In this document: positions 34,266-43,524 of the stretch, in pieces
How the letters are laid out: each line of letters opens with the position of its first letter
Numbering within the stretch: the first letter of the stretch is position 1
Source: Persicitalea sp038235275
Lineage (GTDB): Bacteria > Bacteroidota > Bacteroidia > Cytophagales > Spirosomataceae
Length of the DNA: 64,000 bases
Reading direction: 5' to 3'
Assembly (NCBI GenBank): GCA_038235275.1
Contig: JBBSUC010000011.1
Span: forward strand, 1 to 64,000
The notes under the pieces: generated by a model
What the model saw: only the letters and a program-made list of their open reading frames with translations
What the model was told of the DNA's origin: nothing
The model's database searches: none
Translations under genes and position numbers: made by a program

Positions 34266-37200
34266 ATGAAAAAAGACAATTTTACCCGACATCTGGCGCT
34301 GAGAGTCATGCGATTGTCGCTCGTCCATCTGTGTTTGGCGGCAGTTTTTGCCAACATTTCGCTGGCCCTCGACGTGTCCGCCCAGGAAATCCTGAATCAG
34401 CGCGTCACGGTGCAGGCCGTCGATCAGAAGATGGACGCCGTGCTGGCCTCCATCGAGAAGAGTTCCGAAGTGAAGTTTTCGTACAGCCCGAACCTGATTC
34501 GGGCCTCGCGCAAGGTAACGCTGAACGCCACCAACGAAAAGCTCTCGGTAGTGCTGGATAAGCTGCTCATTCCGCAGGATTTGGGCTATGAAGTTGTAGG
34601 CAAGCGAATTATTTTGAAAAGGAAGTTACCATCAACTGAGGAAAAAGCCACCGGACGCACCGAATCGGAATCTATTTTCCAGTCCGCCGACCGAAACATC
34701 ACGGGTAAAGTCACCGACGAACAGGGTGGCGCACTACCCGGCGTGAATATCTTGCTGAAAGGCACCCAAAAGGGAACGTCCACGGATCAGAATGGACAGT
34801 ATAGCTTGTCCGTACCCGACGGCAGCGAATCAATCCTGGTCTTTTCCTTCGTCGGCTACGAGCCGCAGGAGGTGGCGCTGGGCAACCAAACCACGGTCGA
34901 CGTGACGCTGAAACCCGACACCCGCAATCTCGAAGAGGTGGTGGTTACCGCCTTGGGTATCAAGCGGGAAAAGAAAGCGCTTTCCTTTGCGACCGGCGAA
35001 CTGAAAGGAACCGACTTTTCCAACGCCCGCGAAACCAACCTGGCTTCTGCGCTATCGGCCAAGGTGGCGGGGGTGCAGGTGACCAGTTCGGCGGGCGGCA
35101 TGGCGGGGGCCACGCGGGTGATCATTCGGGGCAATTCGTCCCTGTCGGGCAATTCTCAGCCGCTGTACGTTATCGACGGCGTGCCAATCGACAATTCCAA
35201 CCGCCGCAGCCTAGGTTCGCAGACGTTCGCTACCGGGGTGGATGGCGGGGACGGCATCTCCAACATCAATCCCAACGACATCGAGTCGGTAACGGTACTC
35301 AAAGGGCCCAACGGCGCGGCGCTCTACGGGCAATTGGGGGCTAATGGGGTTATTCTAATCACCACTAAGTCGGGTACCCGCAACCGCCGCCCGTCCATCC
35401 GGTACAACGGAAGTTTTTCGGTGGGCAACGCCCTTATTCAGCCCGACTACCAAAACGAGTACGGGCAGGGCTTCAATGGCAATTTTACTTTTTACCGCCA
35501 ATCCGATGGCAAGGTCGTTCCCTACACTTCCAGCCTGACGGGCGGAATCCCCAAACTGAGCGGGGGACGCAACCCAACGTCGCGCGGAAGCTGGGGTCCC
35601 AAAATGGAAGGACAACCCGTGGAAGATATGTGGGGCGACACCGTCCGGTATTCGCCCATCGCCAACCCCTATGACAATTTTTTCCAGCCGGAAAAAATGC
35701 AGATGCACACAGTCAGCGTGGACGGGGGTGGGGATAAAACCACCTACTACGTTTCGCTCTCTAACCTGAGCAACGACGGTTTCGTCCCCACCAACACGCT
35801 CAAACGCAATTCGGCCACGATCAAGCTGGCCACCGATATTGCACCCAAGCTCAACCTGGATGTGAAGGTCAACTACATCCGGCAGGATGTGCAGAACCGC
35901 CCCTACCTGGGCGACGACGGGCAGAATTCGGTGTACCGCTTCCTCTACGTTCCACGCAGCCTGAGTCTGGAAGGACTGAGCCGCTACCAATACACCCCGC
36001 AGGACATCAAGAATTCCCGCGATTTGAGCGGACGGGGCTTCTTCGTGGGAGGAGAGAAAATTTTCGAGAGCAACTCGGTGACCTCCAATCCTTACTGGAC
36101 GATCAACAACAACCACAACGAAGACCAGCGCGACCGGGTCATTGCCTTTGCCCGGCTCAACTACCAATTGGCCAAAGGACTCAACATCCAGGGACGCTAC
36201 GGCACCGACTTCTATTATGAGCGCCAGTACGGCTGGAACGCCGTGGGTACCCGGATTTCGGAGACAGGCGACGTCTTTGAAACCAATGTATTCAACAAAG
36301 TAGAAAACGCTGACCTGCTGCTGACGGCCAACTACGATTTCGGCGACTTCTCTTTCTTTGGCAACGCGGGTGCCAACCGCCAGGCCAACCGCTACCGCCT
36401 TACCGGCAACCGAGGTTCGCAGTTGACGATCCCCGGTCTATACGCCATTGGACGAACCGTGATTAACAATCCTTCGCTCGGCGTTTCGGAATATGACATC
36501 AATTCGGTGTACGCAGCGGCTAACATTGGCTACAAAAACGTTGCCTTTCTGGACGTCACGGCCCGTAACGACTGGTCGTCCACGCTACCCGTCAAGAATA
36601 GTTCCTTTTTCTACCCATCCATCGGCGGGAGCCTGGTCGTGACCGACGCGCTCAATCTGGAAAGTTCTTTCCTGGATTATGCCAAGATTCGGGGTTCGTG
36701 GGCGCAGGCGGGTCGCTCGGGCGATCCTTATAATACGATAGGCTACTTTGGACTGAATTCCAATACCTTCCAGAACCAGCCACTCGCTTCCTACACCAAC
36801 GTAATCACCGATCCCAACCTCAAAAATGAACTGAAAACTTCCTACGAATTAGGCGCTGAGCTGCGGTTTCTCAAAAATCGACTTTCGGTCGATTTCACCT
36901 ACTATCATTCCGTCACCAGTAACCAAATTCTGCCCATCACCATTTCGGAAGCTACGGGCTATAGTACCAAACTTACCAACGCCGGAAAAATCCAGAACCA
37001 GGGCGTGGAGATGCTGATTTCGGGGACACCCATCAAAACTGCCAACGGCTTTCGCTGGGAGTCGAGCTTTAACCTGGCAGCCAACCGTAATAAAGTGCTG
37101 GAACTGATCGACGGAGTGTCGGAAATTCTGGTCGGCTCCGACCGCAACGTCCGCATCACCGCCGTACCAGGCAAGCCTTACGGCGTCGTGAACGGCGCGG

Positions 37201-37865
37201 ATTACGCTTTTGTAAAAGATGAGAAGGGCAATCGGCTGATCGACGAAAAGGGATTACCCGTGGTCAAATCAATTGCCACTCAGGTGCTGGGCGATGCCAA
37301 CCCGAAATGGATCGGAGGATTTTCCAACGAGTTTTCGTTCAAAGGCTTTTCGTTCAGCTCCCTCATCGACATTCGCCGGGGGGGGATTATCTTCTCGCAG
37401 GGACGGGTGCAGGAAGCTGCATACGGTACTTCCAAGCGCACCCTGGAAGGCCGAGAAGGTGGCTTGCTGGTGGATGGCGTCAAAGGTCGCAAGGATGGCA
37501 ACACCTGGGTAAGTACGGGCGAACCGAACGACGTGACCACCACCGCCCAGGCTTACTGGAACCGGGTGGCCTCCGACAAGGGATTTGCCGTAGCCGAGGA
37601 GTTTATCTATGACGCCAGCTACATTGCCATCCGGCAGTTGCGCCTTTCTTACCAGTTTCCCGAGGCATGGCTGACGAAAACGAAAGTGATACGCGGGGCA
37701 TCCCTGGCCGTTTACGGGCGAAACCTGGGTTATCTCGAACGCCATACCGACGGGTTTTCTCCCGAAAACTCCTCGGTGAACGTGAATACGGGTACGCTGG
37801 GTATGGAGGGGCACTCCCTGCCCATGATGCGCACCGTCGGTTTCGATTTGAACCTGTCTTTCTGA
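34266..37865 (+). CDS. SusC/RagA TonB-dependent transporter with STN domain
   Basis: A 1199-residue transporter: a signal peptide in a long basic N-terminus (residues about 1-45), an STN domain (VTVQAVDQKMDAVLASIEKS), a carboxypeptidase-like domain (GKVTDEQGGALPGVNILLKG), a plug with VVVTALGIKREKKALSFATG and VLKGPNGAALYGQLGANGV, and a barrel ending DLNLSF. The TALGIKRE plug motif marks a subfamily different from the SusC at 22886-26410 (which has VVGYGVQKK) but shared with the one at 54957-58094. It should import a glycan fragment and also signal to the FecR upstream. The SusD-like partner is 34 bases downstream. Confidence 0.96.
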   Translation: MKKDNFTRHLALRVMRLSLVHLCLAAVFANISLALDVSAQEILNQRVTVQAVDQKMDAVLASIEKSSEVKFSYSPNLIRASRKVTLNATNEKLSVVLDKLLIPQDLGYEVVGKRIILKRKLPSTEEKATGRTESESIFQSADRNITGKVTDEQGGALPGVNILLKGTQKGTSTDQNGQYSLSVPDGSESILVFSFVGYEPQEVALGNQTTVDVTLKPDTRNLEEVVVTALGIKREKKALSFATGELKGTDFSNARETNLASALSAKVAGVQVTSSAGGMAGATRVIIRGNSSLSGNSQPLYVIDGVPIDNSNRRSLGSQTFATGVDGGDGISNINPNDIESVTVLKGPNGAALYGQLGANGVILITTKSGTRNRRPSIRYNGSFSVGNALIQPDYQNEYGQGFNGNFTFYRQSDGKVVPYTSSLTGGIPKLSGGRNPTSRGSWGPKMEGQPVEDMWGDTVRYSPIANPYDNFFQPEKMQMHTVSVDGGGDKTTYYVSLSNLSNDGFVPTNTLKRNSATIKLATDIAPKLNLDVKVNYIRQDVQNRPYLGDDGQNSVYRFLYVPRSLSLEGLSRYQYTPQDIKNSRDLSGRGFFVGGEKIFESNSVTSNPYWTINNNHNEDQRDRVIAFARLNYQLAKGLNIQGRYGTDFYYERQYGWNAVGTRISETGDVFETNVFNKVENADLLLTANYDFGDFSFFGNAGANRQANRYRLTGNRGSQLTIPGLYAIGRTVINNPSLGVSEYDINSVYAAANIGYKNVAFLDVTARNDWSSTLPVKNSSFFYPSIGGSLVVTDALNLESSFLDYAKIRGSWAQAGRSGDPYNTIGYFGLNSNTFQNQPLASYTNVITDPNLKNELKTSYELGAELRFLKNRLSVDFTYYHSVTSNQILPITISEATGYSTKLTNAGKIQNQGVEMLISGTPIKTANGFRWESSFNLAANRNKVLELIDGVSEILVGSDRNVRITAVPGKPYGVVNGADYAFVKDEKGNRLIDEKGLPVVKSIATQVLGDANPKWIGGFSNEFSFKGFSFSSLIDIRRGGIIFSQGRVQEAAYGTSKRTLEGREGGLLVDGVKGRKDGNTWVSTGEPNDVTTTAQAYWNRVASDKGFAVAEEFIYDASYIAIRQLRLSYQFPEAWLTKTKVIRGASLAVYGRNLGYLERHTDGFSPENSSVNVNTGTLGMEGHSLPMMRTVGFDLNLSF

Positions 37866-37899
37866 TATAGTTTTTAGTTTTTTTTAAATCTGAGAAAAA

Positions 37900-39405
37900 A
37901 TGAAAAAGATCAAACGATATTCATTGGTGGTGACGGCCAGCCTGGTAGCGGGCTTAGCCGCCTGCACGAAGGGATTTGAAGAACTCAATGTTTCACCCAC
38001 CCAACCCGCTACGGTTCCGGCCGAATACGTGCTTTCCAATGTCCAGTTGGGCGCTTTCCTGAACGAGGGCAGCAACTGGTGGCAGGTGGGTTCCTGGGTA
38101 GAGCAGTGGGCCAGTGGCTCGTTGTCGGCCCCCTCGCAGTACCAGGAAGACCGCGACATTTACGAAACCCGCAACTGGGCAGCGCATTACAGCTACGTGA
38201 GTGACCTGGCCCAAATCCGCAACCGACTGTTGAAAGGTCAGGAAGACAGCCCGGACGGCCGTACCAAACTGGCCATCGCCCGCATTAACGAAATCTACAT
38301 CTGGCAACGGATGACCGATTTTTGGGGTGATATTCCGTACTCGCAATCGGCTTTGCCCGAGTCGGAGATCATCCTGACGCCCAAGTACGACCCGCAGCAG
38401 GAAATTTACACCTCCCTGCTTAAAGAGCTGGACGCCGCTATGAGCAGGCTCAACGCCAACGACGTCTCCTTCGGCAGCGCCGACCTGGTGTACAAGGGGA
38501 ATGTCACCGCCTGGAAAAAATTTGGGAATATGCTCAAACTCCGCATGGGTATGCGGCTGCGCTACGCCGATGAGGCCCTTTCCCGTAAAATCGTGGAAGA
38601 AGCGCTGGCCGGGCCAATTTTTGTCAGCAATGCCGACAATGCCGCCATCCAGACCAACCCGCAGGACGGCTTCGCCCTGGGCTTCCATCCTACGATCAGT
38701 GGCTACAATGGCAGTAAAGAACTCAATCAGTTGGCCGAGCCGTTTATCAGTACGCTTATCGCAAAAAACGACCCGCGTCTGCCCAAAATCGCCGAACCCA
38801 CCGAGAACTCCAAGAAAGTGGGCAAGCCCGTTTACCGGGGTTTGGGCGTGGCGCTGGGTCAGAACGTAATCATCAACCGCGACGATTATTCCTACGGCAC
38901 CATCTCGATCTACAATGATCGGAAAAAGACTTTCCCGTACGTCTTCATGGCTTACTCGGATTTGTGCTTCTACCGGGCCGAGGCCGCGCTGCTCGGTTGG
39001 GCGGGCCTGACTCCAGCGCAGGCTGAGGGTTTTTATCAGGCGGGTATTCGGGCCGCGATGCAAATCGAGCCTTACAGCATTGCCCCGGAAAGTATCACCG
39101 CCTATCTGGCCACCGAAGGCAAACTCAGTGGAACAGCGGAGGAGCAATTGGCAGCAATAATGACCCAAAAGTGGATCAGCCTGTTCATGCGCCACTACGA
39201 AGCTTACGCCGAATGGCGGCGCACGGGCTATCCCAAGCTTACGCCCGGCCCCAATCCCGGTACCACCAACGGACAGATTCCCCGCCGGGGCGTTTACTCC
39301 GGCAGCGAGCGCTTCCGCAACCCCGAGCAGTACCAAATCGCCGCCAAGCGCATGGCCAACGGCGACACCTACCTGAGCAAGGTGTGGTGGGATCAACGCA
39401 AATAA
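37900..39405 (+). CDS. SusD-like outer-membrane lipoprotein (SusD/RagB, SusD-like_2 subgroup)
   Basis: A 501-residue lipoprotein (VVTASLVAGLAAC, Cys22) with a SusD-like_2 arrangement: FEELNVSPTQPATVPAEYVL, QRMTDFWGDIPYSQS, PKYDPQQEIYTSLLKELDAA, AWKKFGNMLKLRMGMRLRYA and a C-terminal PYVFMAYSDLCFYRAEAAL. It forms the lid of the SusC transporter encoded directly upstream. A strong terminator follows, so the sulfatase gene after it may have its own promoter or rely on readthrough. Confidence 0.94.
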   Translation: MKKIKRYSLVVTASLVAGLAACTKGFEELNVSPTQPATVPAEYVLSNVQLGAFLNEGSNWWQVGSWVEQWASGSLSAPSQYQEDRDIYETRNWAAHYSYVSDLAQIRNRLLKGQEDSPDGRTKLAIARINEIYIWQRMTDFWGDIPYSQSALPESEIILTPKYDPQQEIYTSLLKELDAAMSRLNANDVSFGSADLVYKGNVTAWKKFGNMLKLRMGMRLRYADEALSRKIVEEALAGPIFVSNADNAAIQTNPQDGFALGFHPTISGYNGSKELNQLAEPFISTLIAKNDPRLPKIAEPTENSKKVGKPVYRGLGVALGQNVIINRDDYSYGTISIYNDRKKTFPYVFMAYSDLCFYRAEAALLGWAGLTPAQAEGFYQAGIRAAMQIEPYSIAPESITAYLATEGKLSGTAEEQLAAIMTQKWISLFMRHYEAYAEWRRTGYPKLTPGPNPGTTNGQIPRRGVYSGSERFRNPEQYQIAAKRMANGDTYLSKVWWDQRK

Positions 39406-39433
39406 GCACAACCTGCTAACTTGGGCATTTCTG

Positions 39434-39480
39434 CCGCCCGCTTTCAGTAGTTGAGAGCGGGCGGTTTCTTTTTGTTTTTG
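39434..39480 (+). terminator. Rho-independent terminator after the second SusD gene
   Basis: CCGCCCGCT at 39434-39442 pairs with AGCGGGCGG at 39456-39464, extendable by three more pairs including one G-U. It is followed by a T-rich tract (39465-39479). It lies 29 bases past the SusD stop codon. Confidence 0.9.
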
Positions 39481-39499
39481 TATAAAAAAATTTTGAAAA

Positions 39500-41056
39500 A
39501 TGAGTCGCACTGCCCGGTCATTCCTGCCCTTATTTTTACTTGCTTTCTCATTCCTTTTTTCCTGCAAGAACACTCCGCAGCAGAGCAGTATAAAAACCAT
39601 CACTAGCGCCAAAAAACCGAATATCCTCTTCGTCATCTCCGACGACCAATCCTTTCCCCACGCCTCGGCCTACGGCGACAAAGCGGTCAGCACCCCCGCC
39701 TTCGACCGCGTGGCGCGGGAAGGGGTTTTGTTTACCAATGCCTTTTCGGCCTCGCCGGGTTGCAGTCCGTCGCGGGCCGCCATCCTGACGGGCAAAAATT
39801 GCTGGCAGGTTCGCGAGGCGGGCACCCACGCCAGCACTTTCCCCGCCGATTTGGTGACCTATCCTGAGTTGCTGGAAAAGGCTGGGTACCACGTGGGTGT
39901 CACCAACAAGGGCTGGGGGCCGGGTAAAGTCTTGGGGCGGGAGAATAATCCCGCCGGAAAGGCCTACGACAGTCGCAAGCTCAAATCGCCGGCCGGAATC
40001 AGCAACAACGATTACGCCGCCAACTTCGAGGACTTCCTGGCGGACCGTAAAGAAGGCCAACCCTTCTGCTTCTGGTTCGGAGCCGCCGAGCCACACCGCC
40101 GCTACCCAACGGGCATCGGCGTGGAGAGCGGCATGAAAATGGCGGATGTGAAGGTACCCGGCTTCCTGCCCGATGTCCCCGAGGTGCGGAGCGATATGCT
40201 GGACTACCTCTACGAAATCCAGTGGCAGGACGACCACTTGGGCAGGATGCTCAAATCACTGGAAGCCAAGGGCGAACTGGATAATACGATCATCGTCGTC
40301 ACCTCCGACAACGGAATGCCCTTCCCCCGCGCCAAGGCCAACTGCTACGAATACGGCATTCACATGCCGCTGGCCATTAGGTGGGGCAACAAAATCAAGG
40401 GCGGACGCACGGTGGATGACTTGGTGAGCTTAGTGGATATGGCCCCGACTTTCCTGGCGGCGGCGGGCGTAGATGCGCCGGAAATCATCGGTATGGCGGG
40501 CAAGAATTTGATGCGTGTTCTGATGAGTAAAAAATCGGGTATCATCGACAAAAGCCGCCAGGCGGTGTACGCCTCCCGGGAGCGGCACTCCTCCTCACGC
40601 TGGAATAACTTGGGCTATCCGCAACGCGTCCTGCGCACGACGGATTACCTCTACATCTGGAACGTTCACCCCGAGCGCTGGCCCGCCGGGGCCCCGCAAA
40701 AATTCGGGGAAGACGGTACCCTCGGGCCAATGCACGGCGGCTACCACGACATCGACGATTTTGACGAGTCGGTGCTGAACCTTCGCCGTGACGATCCGGC
40801 CATCAGTCGCTACTTTCATTTAGCGGTGGACAAAAGGCCGGAAGTGGAATTATACGACATCAAAGAAGACCCGTACTGTCTGGCCAATTTAGCCGAAAAC
40901 GTGGCTTTCAAGGCAACGCGCGAAAAGCTGGGCGGTCAACTCATGGCCTACCTCAAAAAAACCAACGATCCGCGCATGACTCCCGAAGGAGAGGCTACCT
41001 ACGAAGCCTACAAGCGATACAGTCCGATTCGTAAATTTCCTGAGCCTGACAAATAA
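39500..41056 (+). CDS. Sulfatase lipoprotein (formylglycine type)
   Basis: A 518-residue protein with a lipoprotein signal (LFLLAFSFLFSC, Cys22). PNILFVISDDQ supplies metal-binding aspartates, and SPGCSPSRAAILTG carries the C-x-P-S-R signature with C88 as the residue to be converted to formylglycine. DNTIIVVTSDNGMPFPRAKA and YGIHMPLAIRWGN follow, as in heparan/N-sulfoglucosamine-type and related bacterial sulfatases. It hydrolyses sulfate esters or sulfamates of a glycan at the outer membrane or periplasm. It belongs to the second polysaccharide-utilisation region, with the beta-propeller gene 34 bases downstream. Confidence 0.93.
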   Translation: MSRTARSFLPLFLLAFSFLFSCKNTPQQSSIKTITSAKKPNILFVISDDQSFPHASAYGDKAVSTPAFDRVAREGVLFTNAFSASPGCSPSRAAILTGKNCWQVREAGTHASTFPADLVTYPELLEKAGYHVGVTNKGWGPGKVLGRENNPAGKAYDSRKLKSPAGISNNDYAANFEDFLADRKEGQPFCFWFGAAEPHRRYPTGIGVESGMKMADVKVPGFLPDVPEVRSDMLDYLYEIQWQDDHLGRMLKSLEAKGELDNTIIVVTSDNGMPFPRAKANCYEYGIHMPLAIRWGNKIKGGRTVDDLVSLVDMAPTFLAAAGVDAPEIIGMAGKNLMRVLMSKKSGIIDKSRQAVYASRERHSSSRWNNLGYPQRVLRTTDYLYIWNVHPERWPAGAPQKFGEDGTLGPMHGGYHDIDDFDESVLNLRRDDPAISRYFHLAVDKRPEVELYDIKEDPYCLANLAENVAFKATREKLGGQLMAYLKKTNDPRMTPEGEATYEAYKRYSPIRKFPEPDK

Positions 41057-41090
41057 TTTTTACAAAGATTTTTGACCTAAATCCGAACCA

Positions 41091-42194
41091 ATGAAGCTAT
41101 TCAAATCCTCCCTGCTCACTACGCTCGCCTTCCTGCTAATCAGCACGGTCCAAGCGCAAAAACTAGAACACTACCTCTACGTCGTCACGCCCGGCGTGCG
41201 CAACTACCTGGGGTACGGCGGCCACGGTATCAATGTCTTCGACATCGACGACAACCACCGCTTCGTCAAGTTCATCGAGACGCCCGGCGGGATGAAAGCC
41301 GACGGGTCAGTGTCCAACGTCAAGGGCGTAGACGTGAGCCTGGCAACCAACGCCATTTACATCAGCACCCTGGAAGCCATTCAATGCTACGACCTCACGA
41401 CCAATAAACTCCGCTGGGAAAAGCCGTACGAAGGCGGCGTGGACCGCATTTCGATCTCGCCCGATGGCGGCACCATCTACGCGCCCTCGCTGGAAAAAGA
41501 ATTCTGGAATGTCCTGGATGCCAAAACAGGTGACATTATCACTAAAGTCGTGACCAACTCCGGCTCGCACAACACCATCTATGGACCGGACGGCAAGCAC
41601 GTCTATCTAGCCGGACTGAAAGCCCCAATGCTCAACGTGGCCGACGCCAAAACGCACAAAATCGTGAAGCAGGTCGGGCCGTTCACCGCCGCCATCCGGC
41701 CCTTCACGATCAACGGCAAGCAAACGCTGGCTTACGTGAATGTTAACGGCTTACTCGGTTTCGAGATCGGTGACCTCGTTACCGGAAAAATGCTGCACCG
41801 CGTGACGGTCGAGGGCTTCCTGGTCAACGACGTAAAGCGCCACGGCTGCCCGAGCCACGGCATCGGCCTCACGCCCGATGAGCGTGAACTCTGGCTCTGC
41901 GACGGAGCCAACGAGCGGCTACATGTCTTCGACAACACCGTGATGCCGCCCGTGCAGAAAACCACCATCCGGGTGCGTGATATGCCCGGCTGGATTACGT
42001 TCAGCGTGGATGGAAAATACGCTTACCCTTCCACGGGCGACGTTATCGACGTGAAGACCCGCCGCATCGTCGCCACGCTGGAAGACGCCGACCACAACGC
42101 CGTGCAAAGCGAGAAGATGGTCGAGATTCATTTTCAGAACGGCAAGGCGGTGGCGATGGGCGATCAGTTCGGTATCGGGGCGGTGCGGGATTGA
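41091..42194 (+). CDS. Exported YncE/YVTN-type beta-propeller protein
   Basis: A 367-residue protein with a Sec signal (SLLTTLAFLLISTVQAQ). It has repeated propeller blades of the YVTN/40-residue type: KGVDVSLATNAIYISTLEAI, DRISISPDGGTIYAPSLEKE, NTIYGPDGKHVYLAGLKAP, GIGLTPDERELWLCDGANE and WITFSVDGKYAYPSTGDVID. The fold predicts a seven-bladed propeller in the periplasm, used for ligand binding or as an isomerase/lyase-like scaffold. No catalytic motif is recognised. It follows the sulfatase closely and probably shares its transcript. The region after its stop contains a GC-rich hairpin repeat. Confidence 0.8.
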   Translation: MKLFKSSLLTTLAFLLISTVQAQKLEHYLYVVTPGVRNYLGYGGHGINVFDIDDNHRFVKFIETPGGMKADGSVSNVKGVDVSLATNAIYISTLEAIQCYDLTTNKLRWEKPYEGGVDRISISPDGGTIYAPSLEKEFWNVLDAKTGDIITKVVTNSGSHNTIYGPDGKHVYLAGLKAPMLNVADAKTHKIVKQVGPFTAAIRPFTINGKQTLAYVNVNGLLGFEIGDLVTGKMLHRVTVEGFLVNDVKRHGCPSHGIGLTPDERELWLCDGANERLHVFDNTVMPPVQKTTIRVRDMPGWITFSVDGKYAYPSTGDVIDVKTRRIVATLEDADHNAVQSEKMVEIHFQNGKAVAMGDQFGIGAVRD

Positions 42195-42209
42195 AAGACC
42201 GCCCAGAGG

Positions 42210-42250
42210 GCTAATAGATAGTCGTCGCTCGGCAGGAGCCGAGCGACTGT
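42210..42250. repeat. Dispersed hairpin repeat, family 1, copy A (inverted orientation)
   Basis: A perfect 10-bp stem, GTCGCTCGGC (42224-42233) and GCCGAGCGAC (42238-42247), with a 4-base loop. The flank CTAATAGATAGTCGTCG read on the minus strand matches the end of copy B at 50594-50649 (CGACTATCTACTAG). This is a short version of the element found in four other places of the window. Confidence 0.65.
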
Positions 42251-42277
42251 GGAGGCCCAAGAGCCGAATTCAGATTT

Positions 42278-43300
42278 TTAATCCAACACAATTTCTACCG
42301 TGATCGGAAAATGGTCGGAGGCATGAGGGTACTTCTCCCAAATCTTCTTTCCGTCGGGCATTTCGATGCGTACCTGGGCATTCTTAACCCACTCCGCGCG
42401 GTTGTAGCTGTACAGGATGTGGTCGATCCACTCCTTTTGCCATACATTGTTGAAAATGGGGTCTTTGAAGGAGGTCGTGTAGATTTTCTCAAAGCGCAGC
42501 TTTTCCTGATCCGTCTCGGAGAGAGAGTCGAACAGGGCGTTACCGAGGCTCAGGAAAGGCCGCCAGATGTTGCCCATCAGCCGCTCGATGGCACTACCGA
42601 ACAGGCGTTTCTCGCTGGCGTCCAGGCCCGGACCGTCGTTGATGTCGCCGCACACAATGAGCGGAATCCGCTGAGTTTCGGCCTCGCCCAAGTATTTATC
42701 CAGAAAATTGACCCGGATTTGGGTGGCCTGCGCGAGTAATTTCTTGCGGTTGGCGTCGGCCACCGCCCACCATTTGCTCCACTCGTAGGCGTTGAAAATA
42801 CCCTTGCTTTTGAGGTGCAGCCCCATCAGCCGGAACGCCTGACCATCGGCGGTCTCGATTTCTACGTAGAGCGGCGAACGCTCGAAGCGGTATTTCTCGA
42901 TAATGCCATCGTTCTCGTTGGGCACCTCAAAGGGCGCGAAGACGGGCATTTGCTGCGTGTCAAAAAACTTGACGGGGCTTTGGGCAGAAAATAAATTCTT
43001 GTCCGTGCGCACCGCGCAACCGACACACTGCGACGCGCCGGAAGTCGGTTGCAGTCTGACCTCCCAGGTACCTTGCACATCGGCGTCGAAGAATAGTTTG
43101 AGTTCCTTTTCGCGGTTGGGGCCTTCCACCACGACCACGATGTCGGGATCGAGGTCATTGATGACTCCCGAGAGATGGTCGCGTCGGATGCGAACGGTAG
43201 TTTGTCGGGCGTGGGCAGGGTGGTGGTCGTCGGGCTGGAAGTTGCCGTCCTGGTCAAAGAGGTCGTTCATCCATTCCGTATTCCAAAGAAGAAGTTTCAT
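42278..43300 (-). CDS. Endonuclease/exonuclease/phosphatase family protein
   Basis: About 340 residues from the ATG at 43300. The longer frame from 43405 adds 35 basic residues without similarity and is rejected because KLLLWNTEWMNDLF is the normal family start. Conserved features are the N-terminal Asn/Glu pair (WNTEWMND, then VVVVEGPNRE), RLMGLHLKSKG, VCGDINDGPG with the catalytic Asp/Asn, and the C-terminal YPHASDHFPITVEIVL with the catalytic Asp-His. The fold cleaves phosphodiesters in nucleic acids, phosphoinositides or sphingomyelin. No signal peptide is seen, so it is probably cytoplasmic. It is convergent with the propeller gene and not obviously part of the glycan locus. Confidence 0.88.
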   Translation of the reverse strand: MKLLLWNTEWMNDLFDQDGNFQPDDHHPAHARQTTVRIRRDHLSGVINDLDPDIVVVVEGPNREKELKLFFDADVQGTWEVRLQPTSGASQCVGCAVRTDKNLFSAQSPVKFFDTQQMPVFAPFEVPNENDGIIEKYRFERSPLYVEIETADGQAFRLMGLHLKSKGIFNAYEWSKWWAVADANRKKLLAQATQIRVNFLDKYLGEAETQRIPLIVCGDINDGPGLDASEKRLFGSAIERLMGNIWRPFLSLGNALFDSLSETDQEKLRFEKIYTTSFKDPIFNNVWQKEWIDHILYSYNRAEWVKNAQVRIEMPDGKKIWEKYPHASDHFPITVEIVLD

Positions 43301-43524
43301 AGCGAGCGCAGTTTTGGATTTAGGTTTTTTTGTAAAAATCCGAATTTTAAACCGTCGATGCCTCATAATTTTTGTACTTTTTATTAAGCGGTCGGGGGGC
43401 CACAAGTCTCTGCACCCGCCTGGCCCGAGCCTAGGTAATGAAGACAGAATTACGGATCAGCCCACCCCTTCCTCTTTTATTTCATTTTTATCAGTAAATT
43501 GACGCCCTTCAACCAAAAAACTCC

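Noticed and set aside
37993..39636. 547-residue open frame on the minus strand
   Set aside because: It is the antisense shadow of the SusD-like gene and sulfatase start; composition is shadow-like and no domain is seen, while the plus-strand frames are clear family members.
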